Below are positions 49,546 to 60,959 of a stretch of DNA of 64,000 nt, piece by piece. This DNA is from Homarus americanus (lineage: Eukaryota > Arthropoda > Malacostraca > Decapoda > Nephropidae). The notes under the pieces were generated by a model. The model searched no databases. It worked only from the letters and a program-made list of their open reading frames with translations, and was not told the DNA's origin. Where the stretch lies: contig NW_024756914.1 in assembly GCF_018991925.1 (NCBI RefSeq), positions 8,316,267 through 8,380,266 of the forward strand, written 5' to 3'. Both the position numbers and the translations under genes were made by a program. Position 1 is the stretch's first letter; each line of letters opens with the position of its first letter.

Positions 49546-50689
49546 GAGGGTGAAAGATCAGAACTATCAAGGTAATGCGTCGATTGAAAGATTGTTCCAT
49601 TAAAAATAACAGATACACTTTTACGGTCGTCCGGAGGCCATTACACAGCCCAACACTATCCTGGAGGAGGAGGAGGAAGAGAAGGGAAAGGATAAGAGGG
49701 GGTGAAGGAATAAGAGGAAACGAAAGAAGGAGGTAGAAGACAAGGAGAAGGAAGAAGTGGATAAGGATGAAGGAAGAAGAGGTGGAGAGGATGACCATAA
49801 ACCACTGTCGGCCAAGAAGGTATATCAAGTTAGGTTAGGTTAAGAACTCCCTCATTGACTCCCATATGTTATGGAGCTTATATTTATTGGGTGGTCAGAA
49901 AGTCGTTTTATCCCCTTCTTCTTCCTCCTCCTCCTCTTCCACCTCCTCCTCCTCCTCCTCCTCCTCCTTTTCTTCCTCCACCTCTTCTATTTCTTCCTCC
50001 TCCTCTTCCTCCTCCTAGGCCAGCATCAGGATCGATCTACATGAGGCTAGGAGTCCCAGCTCCCTCGAGGGCAAGTTGTAACACTTTGGATCTTAGTTGT
50101 GAGGAGGAGGTGGGGAAGGAGGGCAGTGGAAGGACGAGGAGGAGGAATAGCAGGGCAAGTGGGGGAGGAGGAGGAGGGCAAGTAGGAGAAGGAAGGCAAG
50201 TGGGAGGAGGAGGGGGGCAAGTGGGGGGAGGAGGGCGAGTGAGAAGAGGAAAAGAGGGAGAAGGGCAAGTGGGAAGAAGATGATGGCAAGTGGGAGGAGG
50301 AGGGGGGCAAGTGGGAGGAGGGGGGGGTCAAGTGGAAGGAGGGGTAGAGAGAGGAGGACGAGTAAGAGAAAGGGCAGTGCAAGTGAGAGGAAGAGGAAGA
50401 AAAGGAAGAGGGTCAGAAAGGCAGGGCCAGTGGGAGGAAGAAGACAAAGACTTAAAAGATATTTTTTTGCAGTTTCAGTCACTGTCTTTGGTGGGGTCCC
50501 CTTTAAGTTTTTTTTTAATTGGTCCATTCGGAGGTGTTTTAATCTTTTTTTAAGTCTTACATGGTCTTTATTAGGAATTTTTAAGATAATTTTCATGGTA
50601 ATTGGTTTTCTTTTTACTTTTTAGTCCTAATGTTTTTATGCTGTTGTGGGATATTTGCTTCATTTAAATTACCAAAACATCAACAATAA
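49546..50689. repeat. Low-complexity DNA: (TCC)n and a purine-rich GGA tract
   Basis: AG-rich 49660-49800; TCC/TTC triplets 49913-50015; a long purine-rich tract 50097-50455 of GGGAGGAGGAGGGCAAGTG-like units; then AT-rich DNA. Glycine- or serine-rich frames here are artefacts. Confidence 0.85.
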
Positions 50690-53600
50690 CACACACACGA
50701 CCTCACTGAGTGAGGACGTAAGTTCCCCTGGTGCTCCGGGTAAGCGTTAAGGTCATCACGTCGACCTATAGCCAATTTAAGGCAGTTCAGTACTTTACGG
50801 AAAGACAGTGCGTATCTTCAAGGTGTCAGTGACTGTGAGTGCTAGACTTGTGAATATGTGCGTCCCAGTGTCACGATACCGTCGCACCGACCTGTTCAGG
50901 TTCAAGTCTGGTGCTGGCTATCCTCCACCCCACACCATCACTCTACTAAAGGCGTTGAGAATCCTTCACAACCGCGGCTGCAGACGGGGTCGCCGCATTT
51001 CTAGACGAATCCCTATCATCATTCCGAGCAAGAATAAGAAAGTCAAGCCAGTGCCAGAAAGACAGTGTGCTCGCTATGAAGTGCCGGGACTATGGTACAG
51101 CCTACCATCCCTATTGCTGTCCAATGTTACATCTTTATGCAACAAGGTGGAGGAGGTCAGTGTTACAGTGAAGTCATTTGGTGCAGGTAATGTGGCGATA
51201 ACCGAAGCGTGGCAAATTGTTCCTGAGGTCTGTGCCATAGAAAACTATGAGTTATTTCACCACTTTAGAAAAGAGAAGAGGTGGTGGTGTTGTGTACTGT
51301 CGCAGTGGCCTTAAACCATCACACCTAGGTGTTTATGTTCCTGAGGATGTAGAAGCTTTGTGGGTTAAGGTCACTCCCACCTCCCACCCCGCCAGCTTGC
51401 CTTCCTCATTGTTTGTGTGGCTTATCACCCCCCTCGCTCACCTACCGCCAAAGTAATGATTACTAATATAAAAGACACTGCTGACTCCCTGAGATCCAGA
51501 TTTCCATGTGCTAAGCTAGTGATATGCGGTGACTTTAATAAGTTAGACATCAGCAACATCGCCCAACACCTCCACCTTGCACAGATAGTTGACTTTCCTA
51601 CACATGGGAATGCCACCCTGGACCTCATCATGAGTGATCACGGCAACCATTACCTCCCCCCAGCCGCTGCCTCCCTTGGGTCGGAGCACCCACCTGTCTC
51701 TACTGTGGTCACCTACACCTACCATCTCACAACCGCCAGTTGTCACCAGGGCTTACCAACCTACCCCTGACTCTGCCATGCGGCGTTTTGAACAATGGGT
51801 GACCCGGTATCCCTGGACTGAAGTGATCACAGTAGACGATGCGCAGAACAAGTAGGATAATTACCTGGACACTATCATCAAAGCCTACCACCACTTATTT
51901 CCAGCCAAGACACTGAGGATCCACCCCAATGATGTCCCGTGGATTACACCCCGTATCAAAAGACTAATTGAGCAGCGCAACAAGGCATACTGCACCAACA
52001 ACAGCCTGTACAAAAGTCTACGTAACCAAGTCATCAGGGAAATCAAGTCAGCCAGGAAGTCTTATTATCCCAGGAAGGTGGACGACCTCAAGGTGGTCGG
52101 CATCGGTCAGTGGTACTCTAAGGAAAAAGAACTCTGTGGTCTTAACCGCCAGTCTCCCTCATTTCCTTTTATCTCTCATTTACCTAGTGAGGAGGCAGCT
52201 GAGACAATTAATAACCACTTTGCTACCATATGTCAAACCCTACCCAGTCTTGACCTCACTCTCCTCCCGTCCTACTCGCCTCCCCCCCCCTCCCAGTGTT
52301 CAACCATTTAAAATTGCCAACAAACCTCCCCGAAATGTCCCCAACCCAACCTCAACTGGTTACCCTCCCTTGCATCCCTCAGACAAAGCAAATGCCCTAA
52401 TGAGCGGAAAACCGCATTTGTCACCCCTATCCCCAAGGTCCCCACCCCACAGTCTCCTAGTGACCTCAGGCCAGTTGCCATTACCCCCATTCCCAGTCTA
52501 CTCTGTGAAGACTTTGTTTTTGAATGGGCATTTGCTAGTATTTATCAATTGATCCACAGCAATTTGGTAATATGAGGACCTCCTCTACATCACACTGCTT
52601 TGTTAGTTTCCTGGACTTTCTGCACAAAAACCTGGAGAAACGTAAGAAATCACTGGTCATTGCTCTTGTTGACTTCAAGAAGGCTTTTGACCTTGTTGAT
52701 CACTGCACTGTTATAAACAAGGCCATTGCATTAGGGCTGCCCACCACTGATTTCCTGAGTGGGCGTCGTCAGGCAATGAGGTACCATGGTTCTGTCTCCA
52801 CATTCCAACACCTCACCTGCAGTGTTCCCCAGGGGACCAAGATGGGACCACTGTGCTTCCTAATCCTGATCAACGACGCTCTATCGGACACTCCTCACAG
52901 GTGGAAGTACGTGGATGACTGCACTGTGGGGGTTACATTGGACAACACCTCACAGGACTACTCATCACTACAAGGAACCTTGGACAGGCTACAGGCATGG
53001 ACTACGGAGAACAAGGTCACCATCAATCACACCAAAACCGTAGTCATGCACTTCAATACCGCCACCACTCCAGTGCAAGCTCCAGTAGTTACAATAGGTG
53101 CCCATCCTCTCTAGTTAGTGCAGTCTGCCATACACCTGGGTGTAACTATAGACCACAAACTGGACTGGAAGGCACATGTAAACAACACAATCAAGGCAGC
53201 CTCATACCGACTCTACATGCTACGACGACTCAGGTCACTTGGGACACCCACGCCAGAGCTGAGGACTATCTACAGTGCCTTTATTCTCCCCAAACTAACG
53301 TATGCGTCACAAGCCTGGTCGTCTTCTCTCAACTCTACCCAACAACATCAGCTAGAGAAGGTACAGAAGAGGGCCTGCAGAATCATGCTTGGCACAGACT
53401 AATCCGGCTACAACAACACTTTCTCCACCCTGGAAATGCCATCTCTCAGTGACCACCACCACCACGCACTAGCAGGGTTTGGCAGTGGACTATTGCACCA
53501 TCCTCGTCATCGCCACCTGCAGTCCCCCGCCCACCTCGCGCAGTCCGCCACTACAACAAAATTCAGCCCATAAGAGCCCGCACTGATAGATATAAGAATA

Positions 53601-53749
53601 GCATCATCCCATCTATTGTTAAAATAATAACAGCTCCTGATTTATGTACTGTACAGCCCTGTAAATGTATTGAACGTATATTATTATGTCAAAATCACAT
53701 GAAAGTTTGTATATTTTCAGCCAGCGTCTGCAACTCTATTAATAAACCG

Positions 53750-53756
<7 letters not shown>
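50690..53756 (+). mobile_element. LINE with endonuclease and RT, long but decayed
   Basis: Endonuclease blocks in three frames: LLLSNVTSLCNKVEEVSVTV and VAITEAW; LVICGDFNKLDISNIAQHL; NATLDLIMSDHG and SEHPP. Pre-RT region: DVPWITPRIKRLIEQRNKAY; FVTPIPKVPTPQSPSDLRPV. RT core, open 52572-53114: VIALVDFKKAFDLVDHCTVI, CSVPQGTKMGPLCFLILIND, KYVDDCTVGVTL (catalytic VDD). C-terminus: LGVTIDHKLDWKAHVNNTIK and LEKVQKRACRIMLG. A 3' UTR and (TTA)n tail follow. A deletion lies between DFL and SGRRQ. Same family: 12443-12890 and probably 59396-60440. Confidence 0.9.

Positions 53757-53798
<42 letters not shown>
53750..53798. repeat. (TTA)n tail of the LINE
   Basis: TTATTA array directly after AATAAACCG, acting as the 3' tail. 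Confidence 0.93.
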
Positions 53799-53799
<1 letters not shown>

Positions 53800-53806
53800 A
53801 CACACA

Positions 53807-55395
53807 CACTACTTTGCTGTCACTCGGAATCGAGTATGACAATCATCCAGCTACAATACAATGATATGTGCTATTTATGATGTCACCTACGTTGGCGAGT
53901 TCTGAGGTGACGAAAGGGGCCGCTATGGGACCGACAGGGTCGTTCACTGATGTACTTGTGAGGGGCTACATCTAGTGCGGGAGGGGCGTCGGCAACGTAT
54001 TTTCGGAGTTGGCGCTTGTCTGCCTCGTTATGCAGTTGGGCTAACTCGAAAGTATTGACACCTTCTTGTGTGGTGCTCCTCCAAGCGTTACTGTGTGGAG
54101 TGATCGTCTCACAGGTGAAGGGGTAGATTTGGCACATTTTTCAAGTTTGTCTTAAGACTGTCCTTATACCTTTTCAGTCGCCCGCCAGCAATACGTTTAC
54201 TATTCGTTAGGTGACTGTAAAGTAGCTGATTTAGTAATCTATTGTCGTCCATGAGGATAACATGGCCAGTCCAACGTAGTTGTTCATGGATAATGGTAGC
54301 CTCAATGCTCCTACAGTTGGTGTCAGCAAGAATACTGGCATTTGTTCTCTTGTCTACCCAGCGAACTTGGAGGATGGAACGTAGACTATGTTGGTGAAAG
54401 TTTTCAAATGCCTTGGGATGCTTCCCGTATGTGACTCATGTCTTGCTGCCTTATAGCAGGGTGGGGAGGACCACTGCTCGATATACGTGTAACTTTGTAG
54501 TTAATTTCAGCTACCTACAGTTGAAGACACAGTTTCGGAGTCTACCAAAGGCTTGAGATGCACATCTAATCTAATGCTGAATTTCTTCAGTGATATCTGC
54601 TGTGGTGGACAGAGAGGGTAGTACTGTTAAGCTGGATGGATGGTGGAGGTGTAGCTGAGCCAGGGGCAGGCTGAAAGAGAATCTGAGTCTTAAGCACATT
54701 CACATCAAGGCCAAAGTGTGCATACACGTCTGTATAGGTATTCAGGATCTCTTGTAGATCGCGTTCAGTGTGAGCAACAAGGGCGAGGTCGTCTGCATAC
54801 TGAAGTTCAGTAATGGGAGCTGGCGACACCTTTGTTCCTGCCTGGAGTAGTCATATGTTGAAAAGATCCTTCATCCGGTATTCGACATCCACCCCGCCGG
54901 TTAAATTGGCTCTGACACAAGTAAGAAAGGCAGCCAAGAAAATGGAAGTGAGAGTTAGTGCCAGTACACATCCTTGTTCTACCCCCGTTTGGATAGGGAA
55001 GAACTCACACTGGATGCCATTTGCAGACACTGTCATTCATGCCATCGTGGAGTTGCCTCGTGATGGTGATGAATTTTGGTGGGCAGCCAAAAGGCTGAGA
55101 GTCCGCCAGAGGGCTTCCCTGTTGACCAAGTCGAAGGCATTTGTTAGGTCGATGAAGGCCATGTACAGGTCATAACGCCATTCTCTGCACTTTTCCTGTA
55201 TCTGGCGGGCACAGCAAAGATCATGTCAGTGGGTGCCACATGATGGTCTATGGCCACATTGAGATTCTGGGAGGAAGGTTTCCGCCTCAAGAAGAAGTCT
55301 GTTTAGAAGGACTCGGGCGATAATCTTGCCAGCCACGGATAGCAGCGAGATCTCGCAGTAGTTGACACAGTCTGACTGGTTTCCTCCAGATGATT
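53807..55395 (-). mobile_element. LINE with RT and C-terminal zinc-finger-like tail, 5'-truncated
   Basis: Minus strand, from about 55390: DCVNYCEISLLSVAGKIIAR, LPESQCG, YMAFIDLTNAFDLVNREAL, TGVEQGCVLALTLTSIFLAA and the catalytic block QYADDLALVAHTERDLQEIL. Then FGLDVNVLKTQILFQPAPGS and, near the end, NAWRSTTQEGVNTFELAQLH and RPCRSHSGPFRHLRTRQRR (a C2H2-like remnant). This layout matches a very common animal LINE type, possibly RTE-like. Frames are broken in several places. A 233-bp copy of its 3' end is at 34553-34785. Confidence 0.85.
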
Positions 55396-56262
55396 CGTGT
55401 TAAAACCTCTTCTGGAGGCTTGCTGCCTCAGCTGTTTTAGGGTGACATGAAGTGAGAGCTTAGCTCTGACGAGTTAGGGCTGTTTTTTAGGCAAGTTATG
55501 TTTAGGGCACCTTTTCTAGCCCTCTCCCCATGTGAGGTGAGAAGAGTGGCTCCTCGAAAGGGCTGCTCAGTCGCCCAGACGGGACCGAATTGCACTGCTG
55601 CCTAGATCCCAGTGCATAAACGACCATCTTATCTGTGCCACTCATGTGCAGAGTTGTAACTAGAGACTTCCGGTAGTCATCTCTGCCTGTCCCCGTCGCC
55701 ATAGGACTTTTGGGGTATAAGGGTGTGATGATGATGAGTATGATGAGCCGGATGATGGCTGCGCGTGAATTGATTTTTGTGGTGCAGCAGGAGCACAGAC
55801 TACAACCAGACATCTTGACTCTCCCTCTTCCTGATCCAGTGGTGCAAGTGTTGCTACGACTGGGAGAGGGAGGGTTGAAATGGACTGCCGATAGCCCAGT
55901 TTGTTGGATTTCATCTTAGTAGCTTGTCCATCATGCACTGCCTTCGTCCGCCGGTGTAGTCGTTGGGTTCCCATGTTGGTCACCTCTTCCGCCTATACCG
56001 CCGTTGGCGTTGGGTTCTTGTTGGAGCTCTGCAAGCATGTCTGCCTGATGCGGGGCTCCACCGCAGATTTTTCGTTCGGGGTTTACTCCCGTAGCCTCTC
56101 CTCTCTCTTCTTTCCCTTTTCTCTCCCTCAGTACACTACCTCTGACTGAATTACTCCGAATAGGCAAACTGTACTCCAAGCTTTGTCAATAAACTTGTTG
56201 GCTGGTAACCGTTACCTCTCTCACCTCACACTCCATTTCCTCTTCCACACTCTTCTTTATTC
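55396..56262. other. Unassigned; perhaps 5' sequence of the minus-strand LINE
   Basis: Two overlapping minus frames of 103 and 107 codons (MSGCSLCSCCTTK; MTNMGTQRLHRRTK) are open but unrecognised. The composition resembles LINE 5' regions; there is no firm evidence. Confidence 0.35.
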
Positions 56263-56385
56263 CCTCTCAATCACTCCTTCAATACACCCTCTCACTCCTT
56301 CAATACACCCTCTCACTCCTTCAATACACCCTCTCACTCCTTCAATACACCCTCTCCCTCCTTCAATACACCCCCTCTCTCCCTG
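56263..56385. repeat. 21-bp minisatellite (CACTCCTTCAATACACCCTCT)
   Basis: About five to six units of 21 bp. Confidence 0.93.
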
Positions 56386-57029
56386 CTTATTCCTTCAACT
56401 CTCGTACCTTTTACGATTCCATCACCCTCCCTCCCCTCTCTTCTTTACTCACTCTCCCTCGTCTCGTTCGGCCTTCTCTTCTCTCTCTCTACATCTTTCT
56501 CACTTCCTCCTCCCTCTCTCCCTTCCCTCTTCTTTCCCCCTTTCCCTCCTCCTCTCCCTTCTCTCTTATTTCCCCCTTTCCATTCCTCCTCTCCACTCCC
56601 CCCTTTCTCTTTCCTCCCCCTCATCCCCCTTAAATCTCCATCTCCTTCCCTCCCTCATCCCCCATTTAATCTCCTCCCTCCCTTTAATCTATCTCTCTCT
56701 CTCTCTCTCTCCCTCAAAATCACGAAAAGGGAGAAAATTGAGACCAAATGATCCACTGCAAAGATGAGCCTGATCCACCGACTTATGTTAAACGACCTCC
56801 CTCATGACCTCCTTCCTCCCTCATGACCTCCTCCCTCCTCATGACCACCTCCCTCCCTCATGACCTCCTCCCTCCCTCATGACCATCTTCCTCCCTCATG
56901 ACCTCCTTCCTCCCTCATGACCTCCCTCATGATCTCCTCCTTCCTCCCCTCCTCCTTGACCTCCTCACGATCCCTCCTTCCTCCTCCTCCCTCACGACCT
57001 CATGATCTCCTCCTTCCTCCCCTCACGAC
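56386..57029. repeat. CT-rich tract and CCTCCCTCATGACCT repeats
   Basis: Pyrimidine-rich low-complexity sequence to about 56720, then irregular units of CTCCCTCATGACCTCCTCC from 56790. Confidence 0.88.
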
Positions 57030-58160
57030 CTCCGTCTCCCCACCTACATCACCATGACCCACCTCCCACCCACCTGACCCACCTCACCCACATCACCCAT
57101 GACCCACCTCCCCACACATCACCCATGACCCACCTCCCCACCTACATCACCCATGACCCACCTCCCCACCTACATCACCCATGACCCACCTCCCCACCTC
57201 CCCACATCACCCATGACCCACCTCCCCACCTCCCCCCACCATCACCCATGACCCACCTCCCCACCTACATCACCCATGATCCACCTCCCCACCTACATCA
57301 CCCATGACCCCACCTCCCCACCTACATCACCCATCCCCACCTCCCCACCACATCACCCATGACCCACCTCATCACCCACATCACCCACCTCCCCACCTAC
57401 ATCACCCACACCTCCCCACCTACATCACCCATGACCCACCTCCACCTATCACCACCCACCATCACCCACCCACCTACATCACCACCCACCTACTCACCCA
57501 TGACCCACCTACATCACCACACCCACCTCCCCACCTCATCCCACCCCCACCTCCCCACCCACATCACCCATGACCCACCTCCCCACCTACATCACCCATC
57601 ACCCACCTCCCCACCTACATCACCCATGACCCACCTCCCACCTCACCCATGACCCACCTACGTACATCACCCATGACCCCACCTCCCCACCTACATCACC
57701 CGACCCACCTCCCCACCCATCACCCATCACCCACCTCCCCACCTACATCACCATGACCCACCTCCCCACCTACATCACCCATGACCCACCTCCCCCCCAC
57801 ATCACCCATGACCCACCTCCCCACCTACATCACCCATGACCCACCTACATCACCCATGACCCACCTCCCCACATCACCCATTATCCACCCCCCACCCACA
57901 TCACCCATGACCCACCTCCCCCACCTACATCACCCATGATCCACCTCCCCACCTCACCCATGACCCACCTACATCACCCATGACCCACCTCCCCACCTAC
58001 ATCACCATGACCCACCTCCCCACCTACATCACCCATGACCCACCTCACCTCCCAACCCACCTACATCACCCATGAACCTACATCACCCATGACTGACCCA
58101 CCTACATCACCCATGACCCACCTTCTAGTCAGACCCACCTCCCCACCTACATCACCCATG
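57030..58160. repeat. 28-bp minisatellite (ACCTACATCACCCATGACCC + ACCTCCCC)
   Basis: About 40 units with frequent length variants. Strand-biased: almost no G on the plus strand except in ATGACC. Confidence 0.95.
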
Positions 58161-58644
58161 GTTTACTGAAGCTCTATGACTTGGCTTCTGCACCAATGTC
58201 AATATCGCCAACAGAACAAAGGCCCATCCTTCCACCCCTTCCTCTTCCAACCCCCTCCCCTCTTCCACCCCTTCCCCTCTTCCACCCCCTCCCCTCTTCC
58301 ACCCCTTCCTCCCCGTGGTGTAGGTAGAGTGGTAGCAGTAATGAGGGAGGTTTTAGGGGGGTGGTGGGGTGAGGACCAGTGGGGTGTGACCTGCCACCAT
58401 TAAGGGATAATGATCACTCCCATCCCTTGTCCCCCTCCCGCCCCTCACTGCGTTTCACTTTCACCCTTCTGTCACCTCACCCCATCACCTTAGACCTCCC
58501 CCTCAATCACCTCACTCCCACCCTGTCACCTCACCCCTCCCTACCAGGTGTTCTAACTACCTCATTTGGCCTAAATCGGTCGATCAGTCATTGGGTGTTG
58601 TGTCACGTGACAACCGCCGCCATCTTGCTTCTGTTGACGCTTGA
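58161..58644. other. C-rich low-complexity and unassigned sequence
   Basis: TTCCACCCCTTCCCCTC repeats near 58250, then unassigned DNA. GTCACGTGACAACCGCCGCC at about 58601 is a GC-rich E-box-like stretch of unknown meaning. Confidence 0.4.
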
Positions 58645-59395
58645 CCTGTCACAGCATCTCTCGGCTTGGTCCATCTCACAGCATCTCTCGGCTTGGTCCA
58701 TCTCACAGCATCTCTCACAATGGTCCATCTCACAGCACCTCTCGGCTTGGTCCATCTCACAGCATCTCTCGGTTTGGTCCATCTCACAGCATCTCTCGGC
58801 TTGGTCCATCTCACAGCATCTCTCGGCTTGGTCCATCTCACAGCATCTCTCGGCTTGGTCCATCTCACAGCATCTCACATTGGTCCATCTCACAGCATCT
58901 CTCACATTGGCATCTCTCACATTGGTCCATCTTACAGCATCTCTCACATTGGTCCATCTTACAGCATCTCACAATGGTCCATCTTACAGCTTGGTCCATC
59001 TCACAGCATCTCTCAGGCATTGGTCCATCTCACAGCATCTCTCACAATGGTCCATCTCACAGCACCTCTCGGCTTGGTCCATCTCACAGCATCTCTCGGT
59101 TTGGTCCATCTCACAGCATCTCTCGGCTTGGTCCATCTCACAGCATCTCTCGGCTTGGTCCATCTCACAGCATCTCTCGGCTTGGTCCATCTCACAGCAT
59201 CTCACATTGGTCCATCTCACAGCATCTCTCACATTGGTCCATCTTACAGCATCTCTCACATTGGTCCATCTCACAGCATCTCTCACATTGGTCCATCTTA
59301 CAGCATCTCTCACATTGGTCCATCTTACAGCATCACTCACAATGGTCCATCTTACAGCATCTCTCACAATGGTCCATCTCACAGCTTCCGAGGGG
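58645..59395. repeat. 27-bp minisatellite (CATCTCTCGGCTTGGTCCAT + CTCACAG)
   Basis: About 27 units of 27 bp, or 20-24 bp in variants (TCACATTGGTCCATCT). Because 27 is a multiple of three and the unit has no stop, plus frames of up to 351 codons arise. The block 58724-58880 is repeated at 59039-59215, a higher-order duplication. Confidence 0.95.
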
Positions 59396-60440
59396 CTGTC
59401 TCTACTCATCAGTCACTCACCTCTGGCACCATGATGGAACCGCACTGCTTCCTCATGCTCATCAATGGTGTCCCAAGAGAAACCTCTGCTCGCTAAAAAT
59501 ATGTCGACGACTCCACCATTGGGATCAGTGTGGACAACTCGGCTCCCGACTACACCGCCCACCAGAATATACTGAACAATCTCCAAAATTGGGCCACCAA
59601 CAAACATGTCACCATCAACCATACCAAGACCATGGTTATGCGCATCAACCTCTCCTCTGACCTTGTTCCATCTTCTTCCATTACTTTAGACCCCAACACA
59701 CTCCAGGTTGTGGATTCAAGCTCCTCAGTGTCATTATAGATAGCAAACTAAATTGGAAAACACGTCAATGCATTTATAAAATTTTCCAGTTTTCGTCTCC
59801 ACCTCCTCAGTCGTTTCAAGGCCCACGAAATTCCCGCGCCCGAGCTCCTCAGTGATTACTCAACATTCATATTTCCCAAGCTCACCTATGCCTCCCCTGC
59901 CTGGTCTTCCTCCCTAAATGCCACATAACGTAAACCCCTAGAAAAAGTGCAGAAGAGGGCATTGCAAGATTTATCTCTCACCCTCCTACTCCACATATCA
60001 AGAAGACCTCAACACACTGACCCTCTCGGCTCTCTCTGATAACCACAGTCTCATCTGCAAATTTGGGGAGAAGCTTCTGCACCATCCTCAACACTGGCAC
60101 CTGCTTCCACCCGAGATCCCTCGTCCGCGAATTGCTGTTTGACACTACAACCGCATCCAGCCCATACGGGCACGCATTGATCACTAAAAGAACAGATCAG
60201 TCCCAACCATTGCAAAAATTATCAATAACTAGTAGTTAACCAGTGTGTTCACTCCCAGCCAATCTTACCCTTTTGCACTGTTACTATGTTGAAATGCCCT
60301 GGAGTATGACCTTCTCCCCACCTAGTTATTATATATCATATTTGTATCACTTGTGTAACTCTCACCATCTCTGTTGACTGTATATTTTCAGCCCTTTGGC
60401 TACCATGTTCTTTCAATAAACCAGTAATTACTAATATCAT
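59396..60440 (+). mobile_element. LINE RT fragment with 3' end, joined to a minisatellite
   Basis: Begins inside RT: VSTHQSLTSGTMMEPHCFLM, then KYVDDSTIGISVDNSAPDYT (catalytic VDD), NWATNKHVTINHTKTMVMRI. After frameshifts come PKLTYASPAWSSSLNAT, LEKVQKRAL, LHHPQHWHLLPPEIPRP and RIQPIRARIDH. Order and motifs follow the LINE at 50690-53756 at moderate identity. Ends with AATAAACCAG and a (TTA)n tail. Confidence 0.85.
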
Positions 60441-60448
60441 TATTTTTC

Positions 60449-60449
<1 letters not shown>

Positions 60450-60501
<52 letters not shown>

Positions 60502-60503
60502 GT
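60450..60503. repeat. (TTA)n tail of the LINE
   Basis: ATT triplets after the LINE 3' UTR, followed by degenerate AT triplets to about 60570. Confidence 0.93.
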
Positions 60504-60579
60504 TATTTTTATTATCATTATTAATATCATTATCATCATTATCAATAATATTATTAATATTATTATTATTCACACACAT

Positions 60580-60925
60580 GCTAGTTCCACACATCACCTA
60601 CACATACTGGTCCACACACCTACACATACTGGCCCACACACCTACACATACTGGCCCACACTCCTACACATACTGGTCCACACACCTACACATATTGACC
60701 CACACACCTACACATACTGGCCCACACACCTACACATACTGGTCCACACACCTACACATACTGGCCCACACACCTACACATACTGGCCCACACTCCTACA
60801 CATACTGGGACCCACACACCTACACATATTGGCCCACACACCTACACACACTGGCCCACACACCTACACACACTGGCCCACACACCTACACATACTGGCC
60901 TACACACCTACACACCGGTCATCCT
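60580..60925. repeat. 22-bp minisatellite (CACACACCTACACATACTGG + CC)
   Basis: About 15 units of 22 bp with TCC/CCC variants. Confidence 0.95.
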
Positions 60926-60959
60926 AATTCTGTTGGTTGTAGCACTTGTGAGTACGTTA

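Noticed and set aside
49855..50624. Pro-, Gly- and Ser-rich frames on both strands
   Set aside because: Artefacts of TCC and GGA low-complexity tracts.
57002..57652. His/Pro-rich frames
   Set aside because: Artefacts of the 28-bp minisatellite.
58379..59660. Frames of 276-351 codons over the HLSAWSISQ-type repeat
   Set aside because: Stop-free 27-bp repeat open in all three plus frames and in minus frames; not a gene.
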